Shown: one piece after another, positions 24,149 to 30,393 of the stretch
Layout: each line of letters opens with the position of its first letter
How positions within the stretch are numbered: position 1 is the stretch's first letter
Assembly: GCF_000186865.1 (NCBI RefSeq)
Contig: NW_008705581.1
Location: forward strand, 395,809-426,201
DNA length: 30,393 nt
From: Aureococcus anophagefferens
Taxonomy: Eukaryota; Sar; Pelagophyceae; Pelagomonadales; Pelagomonadaceae
Direction: 5' to 3'
Made by a program: the position numbers and the translations under genes
The notes under the pieces: generated by a model
Database searches by the model: none
Seen by the model: only the letters and a program-made list of their open reading frames with translations
Told to the model about the DNA's origin: nothing

Positions 24149-24808
24149 ATGCCCGAGTCGCCCGACGCTCTGCCGGAGGCCATGCTTTCGCTGTTTCGCG
24201 CCGCATGGCTGCTCGAGCCCAGCGAGGTGCTGCTCTTACTCAATTCGTGGCCGTTTCTACATCGACAACTCCCCATGATGTTGGCTCCCGCACGCTTCCT
24301 GCGTTTCGTCGAACCGACGATCGACGGTCTCGGACGGGCCATTCAGAGCCTGGAACGGTATTATAGAATCGTCAAGGCTCACAATCCATGTCCCGAGCGC
24401 TCGCTCTCGGCGTATGAATTTCCGCTCATGCTAATATCGCACTGGTCTCGAAAGGTCGATCCGACGGGCGACATCGACCTCGTCGCGACCGATGTGCTCA
24501 CGCGAGAGCTTGAGCACTGGCGCCGCCCGGGTTTTGGATTCATGGGCTCTATTGACTACGATTCCGCGGCCGACTTCTTTATCCGTGCTACCTCCGCTTT
24601 CTTTGGTCAAGTCGGGTACAGCTACAATTCGGCTACGACGGCAATGTACGTCGGCGGGTGGGTGAACCGCGCGTCAGCGGTCGCCTTTCGCGATATCTTG
24701 CATCTTGAACAGGAAGAAATCAATCGCGGGTACGGACGCATTTGGGTGAACTCGGACGATGAGGATGAGAGCGGAAGCGATTCCAGCTCCGACTCGGACT
24801 CCGACTAG
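24149..24808 (+). CDS. Orphan protein with acidic Ser/Asp tail (219 aa), atypical codon use
   Basis: Starts MPESPDALPEAMLSLFRAAW; Met12 is an alternative start. The body has a normal folded-protein composition (for example LERYYRIVKAHNPCPERSLSAYEFPLMLISHWSRK and FFIRATSAFFGQVGYSYNSATTAMYVGGW) and ends in SDDEDESGSDSSSDSDSD. Unlike its neighbours it often uses A- or T-ending codons (TTT, ATT, CTA, TAT), and its GC is visibly lower. No domain recognised. Recent acquisition, or a gene of a mobile or viral element, would fit but is unproven. The stop is 65 bp from the convergent MAP kinase stop. Confidence 0.6.
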   Translation: MPESPDALPEAMLSLFRAAWLLEPSEVLLLLNSWPFLHRQLPMMLAPARFLRFVEPTIDGLGRAIQSLERYYRIVKAHNPCPERSLSAYEFPLMLISHWSRKVDPTGDIDLVATDVLTRELEHWRRPGFGFMGSIDYDSAADFFIRATSAFFGQVGYSYNSATTAMYVGGWVNRASAVAFRDILHLEQEEINRGYGRIWVNSDDEDESGSDSSSDSDSD

Positions 24809-24873
24809 ACACTTCGCGTCGGAGAACCGCCGGGGTCCCCCTGTATAAGCCACCCACAACAGACTTCCCCTTA

Positions 24874-26253
24874 CTAGATGTTCATGTTCGCGAGGGCGGC
24901 GTCGTCGGGCTCGCCCGACGCGTCCGGCGCGGGCTCGTCGTCGCCGCCGGCGTCGCCGTCCGCCTTGGGCGTCGGCGTCCGCGCGGGCGGCGTCCGCGAG
25001 TTGCGCGCGGCGACGGACGGGCTCCGCGAGTTCTCCTCGACGCAGGTGCCGATCTCGAGGCGGCCGTGGAGGCGCCGGGCCTCGCGCGTCCGCGCGCGGC
25101 CGTGGACGTCGAGCGTGATGCGGTCGCGGTAGTCCGCGGGCGACAACAGCACGTCGTCGTCGATGGGGAGGCGCACGGGCCCCTCCGGGTGGTGGGGCTC
25201 CTCCTCGCTCCGGTGGAACTCCTGGACCCACGCGTCCTCGAGCGCGGCCTCCGCGGGGAGCCGGCTCCGCGGGTCGAACTTGAGGAGCGACGCGACCAGA
25301 CCCCGCGCCGCGGAAGCCGCGGGCGTCGCGAGGAAGGCGGCGCCCAACGGCCGCGGCGGCGGCGGCGCGGTCCGCAGGCCCGGCGGCAGCGCGTCCGCGG
25401 CGACGCCGACGGCCTCGAGGTCCGCGGCGGACGGCGCGCCGAGGACGGCCCCCACGCGCTCGAGCTGGTCCGCCGTCGACGCGCCGGGCAGCACGGGCTT
25501 GCCGTGGTACATCTCGCCGATGATGCAGCCCGTGGCCCACATGTCGATGCCCGCGACGCAGAGCGACGAGCCCAGCAGGATCTCCGGCGCGCGGTACCAC
25601 CGCGTCGCGACGTAGTAGTCGCTCTCCGTGCGCCGCGCGACGCGCGTCACGGACCGGCAGAGGCCGAAGTCGCAGAGCTTCATGTGCGAGTTCGAGTTCA
25701 GCAGCATGTTCGACGGCTTGATGTCGCGGTGGACGACGCCCGCGGAGTGGAGGTACTTCAGCGCCTTCAACAGCTGGTAGATGATGTACTTGTTGTGCAC
25801 GTCCTCCAGTAAATTCGCCCGGATCACCGCGTGTAGGTCCGTCTCCATGTACTCGAAGACGAGGTAGATGTCGAGGTCGTGCTTCGCGCGGATCACGTGG
25901 CGCAGCGTGATCACGTTGACGTGGCCCCGGAGCTTCAGGAGGTACGAGATCTCGCGGTACGTGCGCTGCGAGTCGCTCGAGGAGGCGAAGGCGTTGAAGC
26001 ACTTCTTCAGCGCGACGACGCGCCGCTTGCCGCGGCGCTCGATGCCCTTCCAGACGATGCCGTAGGCGCCGCGGCCCAGGCGGCCGCAGACGTCGATGCG
26101 ACGCTGCACGCGCCGCTCGACGTGCTCGTTGCCGTCCGTGAGGGACACGCGCTCGGCGGACCGCGTGGGCCAGTCGGCCGTGCGCGCGCTCGACGACACC
26201 TCGCTGGGCGTGCGCAGGCCCGGGTTGCGGTAGGGTTGGGCCCACTCGCTCAT
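24874..26253 (-). CDS. MAP kinase of ERK7/MAPK15-like type with altered activation motif
   Basis: 459 residues; start MSEWAQPYRNP at 26253. The kinase domain spans about 53-345: glycine loop GRGAYG (60-65), Lys83 in VVALKK, Glu101, HRDIKPSN (175-182), DFG (195-197), VATRWYRAPE (215-224) and a CMGC insert region. The ATRWYRAPE block and the HRDIKPSNMLLN text are MAPK-like. The TEY of ERK/ERK7 is replaced by DYY (212-214). A ~110-residue Pro/Ser/Asp-rich tail follows. ERK7-class kinases are linked to cilia and autophagy in other eukaryotes; the role here is unknown. The gene is divergent from the Asp/Ser-rich gene, with 271 bp between starts. Confidence 0.9.
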   Translation of the reverse strand: MSEWAQPYRNPGLRTPSEVSSSARTADWPTRSAERVSLTDGNEHVERRVQRRIDVCGRLGRGAYGIVWKGIERRGKRRVVALKKCFNAFASSSDSQRTYREISYLLKLRGHVNVITLRHVIRAKHDLDIYLVFEYMETDLHAVIRANLLEDVHNKYIIYQLLKALKYLHSAGVVHRDIKPSNMLLNSNSHMKLCDFGLCRSVTRVARRTESDYYVATRWYRAPEILLGSSLCVAGIDMWATGCIIGEMYHGKPVLPGASTADQLERVGAVLGAPSAADLEAVGVAADALPPGLRTAPPPPRPLGAAFLATPAASAARGLVASLLKFDPRSRLPAEAALEDAWVQEFHRSEEEPHHPEGPVRLPIDDDVLLSPADYRDRITLDVHGRARTREARRLHGRLEIGTCVEENSRSPSVAARNSRTPPARTPTPKADGDAGGDDEPAPDASGEPDDAALANMNI

Positions 26254-26524
26254 GGCGGTTTCCGGCTGTTTTCTTTGGATCGGCGGCGTGGCCGGCGCGC
26301 GGCGCGTGGCGCGGCGCGACGTCGGGGTCTGCGAGGCGGTCGGGCGCGCCGGGGTGGTGCGGTTGAGGTCCGCGCGGGGTCGCGCGGCGGCGGGATGCTG
26401 CTGCAATCCACGGAGACGATGCCCGAGTAGTCGCCTCGGGGACGCGGAGAGCAGGCTCCTGCAACAAAGGTCGCTTGAAGCGGCGCGGCAAACCTGCAAC
26501 CGTCGATTGGGCTCCGTCTGCGCG
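26254..26524. promoter_or_regulatory. Divergent intergenic region (MAP kinase / Asp-Ser-rich gene)
   Basis: 271 bp between two divergent ATGs. Frames on both strands remain open through it, so longer N-termini are possible, but the chosen ATGs open recognisable N-terminal features. No motif identified. Confidence 0.35.
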
Positions 26525-27298
26525 ATGGGCAGCCCGTACGAGGCCCTACCGGGCAGCGGCGGCCGCCGCTGGGGCCGCATCGCCGCCGCGGTGGTCTCTC
26601 TGTGCGCCCTCGCGGCGATCCCGCGGCTCGGCTACGGACCGTCCTTCGCGCAGCTCGCGGAGGCGACGCCGAATCTCCGCGGCGCCGAAGCCCTCGACAA
26701 GGCGCCCGCGCGCGGCGGCGGCGACCCGTCGGCCGTGCAGCTGCCGGACCAGCAGTCCCTCGCCAAGGCGCCGGCCCGCGGCGGTTCGGACCCGTCGCAA
26801 GTGCAGCTGCCGGATCAGCAGTCGCTCGCCAAGGCGCCCGCGCGCGGCGGTTCTGATCCGTCCGAGGTGCAGCTCCCGGACCAGCAGTCCCTCGCCAAGG
26901 CGCCGGCCCGCGGCGGCTCCGACCCGTCGCAAGTGCAGCTCCCGGACCAGTCGATCCCGCTCGAGTCGCTGCGCAAGAGCAAGAAGAAGCACAAGGAGCG
27001 CAAGCACTCCGACTCGTCGGCGCTCCTCTCGTACGACTACTCGTACTCCTACGAGCAGGCGATGGCCGAGCCCTTGGACGACGACGACGGCGACGACGAC
27101 TCCGACGACTCGGACGACGACGACTCCGACGACGACGACTCGGACGATGACGACTCTGACGACGACGACTCGGACGATGACGACGCCGACGACGACGACT
27201 CCGACGACTCGGACGACGCCGACGACGACGACGCCGACGACGACGCCGACGACGCCGACGACGACTCCGATGACGACAGCGATGACGACAGCGATGAT

Positions 27299-27339
<41 letters not shown>

Positions 27340-27390
27340 TGACGATAGCGACGACTCGGACGACAGCGACGACGACAGCGATGATTCGGA

Positions 27391-27423
<33 letters not shown>

Positions 27424-27432
27424 TGACTCGGA

Positions 27433-27465
<33 letters not shown>

Positions 27466-27498
27466 TGACGACAGCGACGACGATAGCGACGACTCGGA

Positions 27499-27531
<33 letters not shown>

Positions 27532-27582
27532 TGATTCGGACGACAGCGATGACGACAGCGACGACGACAGTGATGACGACGC

Positions 27583-27631
<49 letters not shown>

Positions 27632-27648
27632 GATAGCGATGACTCGGA

Positions 27649-27681
<33 letters not shown>

Positions 27682-27771
27682 TGACGACAGCGATGATTCG
27701 GACGACAGCGATGACGACAGCGATGATTCGGACGACAGCGACGACGACAGCGATGACGACAGCGACGACGC

Positions 27772-27816
<45 letters not shown>

Positions 27817-28072
27817 TGACGATAGCGACGACTCGGACGACAGCGACGACGACGCCGACGACGACGCCGACGACGACGCCGACGACGACGCCGACGACGA
27901 CGCTGACGACGACTTCTGGGACTGGTCGACGTCCATGGTGGACGACGTCGCGAGCAGCAAGAAGAAGTCGCACCACAAGTACAGCAGCTCGAGCTCGGAC
28001 GCGGCGGAGATCGCGCACCCCGCCGAGTGGCCCGGCGCGACCGCCGCGCTCCCTTCGAAGAAGGGCGAGTGA
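26525..28072 (+). CDS. Secreted or membrane-anchored Asp/Ser-rich acidic protein
   Basis: 515 residues. Cytosolic MGSPYEALPGSGGRRWGR precedes a hydrophobic signal or anchor at about 18-33 (RIAAAVVSLCALAAIP). Four 22-residue repeats of KAPARGGSDPSQVQLPDQQS follow (59-146), then a basic linker (KSKKKHKERKH). Next comes a 279-residue tract of only Asp and Ser, with rare Ala and one Gly (27077-27913). The C-terminus reads FWDWSTSMVDDVASSKKKSHHKYSSSSS. (DSD)n-type tracts resemble phosphophoryn-like mineral-binding proteins and would bind Ca2+ strongly, more so if phosphorylated. Role in calcium binding, adhesion or extracellular matrix is inference; no homology claimed. Exact repeat number may be affected by assembly. 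Confidence 0.8.
26699..26962 (+). repeat. Four tandem 66-bp repeats inside the acidic-protein gene
   Basis: Units at 26699, 26765, 26831 and 26897 each encode 22 residues of the form KAPARGG(S/G)DPS(A/Q/E)VQLPDQ. Units 2 and 4 are most alike (both S...Q), suggesting recent duplication by a two-unit step. Confidence 0.9.
27077..27913 (+). repeat. 837-bp Asp/Ser codon tract
   Basis: 279 codons, nearly all GAC/GAT and AGC/TCC/TCG, with rare GCC/GCT (Ala). Early units use TCC or TCG for Ser; later ones mostly AGC with interspersed TCG, giving higher-order blocks. Imperfect microsatellite-like structure prone to length change. Confidence 0.9.
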
Positions 28073-28105
28073 GCGCCGTCCTAAAGACCCCCTTTTCGAC
28101 CGCAT

Positions 28106-30258
28106 TTAGCGGGCTCGCTTGGCCGCGGCGATCTTCGCGTAGAGCGCGTCCGCGGCCGCGTCCGGCGGGAGGGGCGGCGCGTCGGGCAGGGGCATGAGCG
28201 ACGAGATGCCGTCGGCCTTGGTCACGGGCCCCGCGAGGTCCTCGGGGAGCGCCGCGCGGGACACGTCCGCGCCGAGGCTGCCGTCGGGCAGGACCTCGCG
28301 CATGGCCACGACGAGCGTCGCCACGTCCTCGGCCGGGTCCGCGTAGGGGAAGCCGTTGTCCGGCGGCCGCGACGGCGCCGCGGGCGCGTCGTCGGCGACG
28401 GCGCCGCCGCCGAAGATCGCCGCGAGGTTCGCCGCGCGCGCGCCGTCCATCTCGCCCGCGGGCCGGCCCGCGACGGCCTCGTAGCCGCCCTCGCCGAGGC
28501 CGCCCGGGTCCTTCTCGGCCGGCGCCGCCGCGGCCGCCGCGGCCGCGGCCGGCGCGGCACCGCGGAAGAGGCGCGACACCCACGAGGGCTTCTCCGCGGG
28601 GCCGTCGCCGCCGAGGAGCGCCGCGCGGTTCGCGGACCGCGCGTCGTCGCCGGCCGCGGGCGCCGCGCCCTTGATGGCGTCGTAGCCCGCGCGGTCCAGG
28701 TCCGCGGGCGACGCCGGCGGCGGGCCGGCGGCGCTGAAGAGCGCGTCGAGGTTCGCGGCGCGCGCGTCGCCGCCCGCGGCGGCGCTGTTGCCCTTGATGG
28801 CGTCGTAGCCCGCGGCGTCGAGGTCCGCGGGCGACGCCGCGGGCGCGTGGTTCGGCAGGAAGCGCGCGGAGCTCGGGGACACCGGCGCGAAGAACCGGTC
28901 CCAGCGGCACCTGGGCAGCAAAAGAGAGATTCAACGTCGCTTCAACGTGAGTGTTCCGCGTGCGCGCGTTCCGGAAAAAGCATCCACGCTTCGAGACCGT
29001 TCCGAGAGATGATCGCTCGTCCAAAGATCAGCCAAAACGAGTGGAAAACGGCCGAGATATGAGCCTTTGAAGTTGGGAATTTCGCTCTCTTGTGCTGCCC
29101 TGAGCGGCACGCGTCCAAGAGCCGCGCGCCTTCCGCCGACAGCGCCCCGTCCATGGCGTCGGCCAACAGCTCCGCGGCCGCCGGCGCGAGGAGGATGCCG
29201 TTGCGCCAGTAGCCGCCGCAGACCCACAGGTTCGTCCACCGCGTGCGGCCTAAAACCGGCGCGCCGTCGACCGTCGTGGGTCTCAGCCCCGACCAGGCCT
29301 CGTCGACCTCGAAGTCGCCGAGCCCGGGGCAGAGCGCCGTCGCCTTCGTGAGGATGGAGAGCAACCCGGAAACGTCGTTGTGCGTCGACGTCGTGTTTTC
29401 CACCGTCGCGCCGACGACGACGCGGTCGCCCCGCGGGATGACGTAGCAGTCCGCGCCGTAGACGACGCGCCGCGGCGCCTTCTCCGCGATCGCCGCCGTC
29501 GGGGCCTTCAGCGCGACCATCTGCCCCTTCTGGGCGTCGACGGGCACGGGCAACAGGTTGCGCAGCCACGCGCCCGCGGCGACGCAGTACTCGTCGCCCG
29601 TGAGCACGTCGCCGCCCGCGAGGCGTACGCCGCCGCATGTGCCGCTCCGCTCCAAGTCCAAACCCTCCACGTCCACGCCCGTGCGCACGTCGACGCCCTC
29701 GCGCTCGCAGGTGCGCAGCAGGGCGGCGTGCGCGCGCACGGGGTCGACCCACGTCTCCAGCGGGTACCACCAGCCGCCCAAAGCTTTCGGCCCCAAACTC
29801 GGCTCCATGGCCCGGAGCGCGGCGCCCTCGAGCCACTCCGCGGGGCCCGCGGCCTCGACGGGTTTCCACGTCCCCACGGGGTCGTTGACGTCGAGGCACG
29901 GGCTCACGAAGCCGCCGACGGCGTGGAGCGGCGGCGGGTCGTCGAGCGTCGCGAGCCACGCGGGCCACGCCTCGCGCGACCGCACGCACAGGTCCAGGAG
30001 CGGGCCGCCGGGCAGGCGCTCGGCCTGGGGCGCGAGCATGCCGCCCGCGGCGAGCGTCGCCGCCTGCGCGAGGTCCCGGCTCAGCACGCAGACGGACCGC
30101 CCGCGGCGCCGCAGCTCCAGCGCCGTCGACAGGCCCGACATGCCGCCGCCGACGACGACGACGTCGTAGGCCGTCGACGAACGGAGCGACGCGCGCGGCG
30201 CGGGGGCGCGCAGGGCCGCCGCGCAGGCCGCGAGCGCGAGCGCGTAGATGGTGGGCAT
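28106..30258 (-). CDS. thiO: ThiO-like FAD-dependent glycine oxidase/DAO-family protein with repeat extension, two exons
   Basis: Exon 1 is 30258-29111 and exon 2 28910-28106, giving 650 residues, joined across an introner. The start at 30258 opens a signal peptide then a basic stretch (MPTIYALALAACAAALRAPAPRASL), like bipartite plastid targeting in stramenopiles. FAD-binding VVVVGGGMSGLSTALELRRRG (33-53), GGMLAPQAE and C-terminal GLRPTTVDGAPVLGRT...GGYWRNGILLAP are typical of ThiO/DAO. The fold ends in exon 2 (RWDRFFAPVSPSSARF, to about 399), so splicing is needed for a complete domain. ThiO makes dehydroglycine for thiamine thiazole. A ~250-residue extension follows with three repeats of GY(D/E)A(I/V)xG then AR(A/S)AN...(A)L/IF; its role is unknown. 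Confidence 0.83.
28911..29110 (-). mobile_element. Introner E3 (192 bp) forming the intron of the ThiO-like gene
   Basis: Read on the minus strand, the element (29102-28911) starts CAGGGCAGCACAAG and ends TTTTGCTGCCCAG. It is flanked by a perfect 8-bp duplication GTGCCGCT (29110-29103 and 28910-28903). The 200-nt intron takes GT from the duplicated target and CAG from the element end; phase 2. Its body is closely similar to E1 and E2, including the AAGAGAGCGA(A/G)ATTCCCAACT start and the CGGAACACTCACGTTGAAGCG end. Confidence 0.93.
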
Positions 30259-30393
30259 CGTTGCAGTGCGCGGCGCTGGCGGCCGGCCGTCCAAGCGGCT
30301 GTGCCTCACCACGGCGGCACCTTCGGCCGCTCAAGGCACATTCCAGGCGCGCGCGCGCGCGAGCCGGTGCCAGGATGCGACCGCTCGGCGCAC

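Noticed and set aside
27049..27978. Poly-Ser/Leu frame (SSLSSS...) on the minus strand
   Set aside because: It is the complement of the Asp/Ser tract; the plus strand has a signal sequence and ordered repeats.
1..30393. CRISPR arrays, bacterial operons or prophage genes
   Set aside because: No spaced identical repeats of that kind; the gene content and introns are eukaryotic.

Overview
The window is nuclear DNA of a very GC-rich, compact eukaryotic microalga. Eukaryotic protein families (UCH37-type deubiquitinase, tetraspanin, MAP kinase, cyclic-nucleotide-type channel, Sfi1-like repeats) sit beside a probable plastid-targeted oxidoreductase. Four spliceosomal introns are themselves ~200-bp inverted-repeat elements flanked by 8-bp duplications. 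That intron type (introners) is known from the pelagophyte Aureococcus anophagefferens, so Aureococcus or a close relative is the best guess. This is inference; no search was possible.

Layout. (1) 2-5329 (+): 5'-truncated giant Sfi1-like repeat protein whose first 1.4 kb is cut by three introners. (2) 5653-8178: a membrane-anchored MOSC protein (+), a small hypothetical (-) and a UCH37-like deubiquitinase (+). (3) 8195-12294: a secreted two-exon protein (-), a Cys-rich membrane protein (+) and an arylsulfotransferase-like protein (-). (4) 12453-17825: a ubiquitin-like/tetraspanin fusion (+), a four-helix membrane protein (-) and a voltage-sensor/cNBD channel with a non-canonical pore (-). (5) 18193-20649: a MycE-like methyltransferase with a beta-grasp N-terminus (-) and two small hypotheticals. 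(6) 21052-23165 (+): a probable myristoylated SHQW-domain/ankyrin protein with an apparent single-base frameshift. (7) 23166-24808: an intergenic stretch and an orphan ORF of visibly lower GC. (8) 24874-30258: an ERK7-like MAP kinase with DYY in place of TEY (-), a secreted Asp/Ser-rich protein (+) and a ThiO-like FAD oxidoreductase with a novel repeat extension and a fourth introner (-).

Genes are packed head-to-head and tail-to-tail, with facing stop codons as little as 8 bp apart. Apart from the introners only two short introns (64 and 83 nt) are inferred. There is no operon and no single pathway. The most distinctive content is the introner set: in the three clearest copies the duplicated target supplies the GT donor, the element supplies the AG acceptor, and the reading frame is restored exactly. 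The ubiquitin-like fusion, the atypical kinase and channel motifs, and the acidic secreted protein are the other points of interest.
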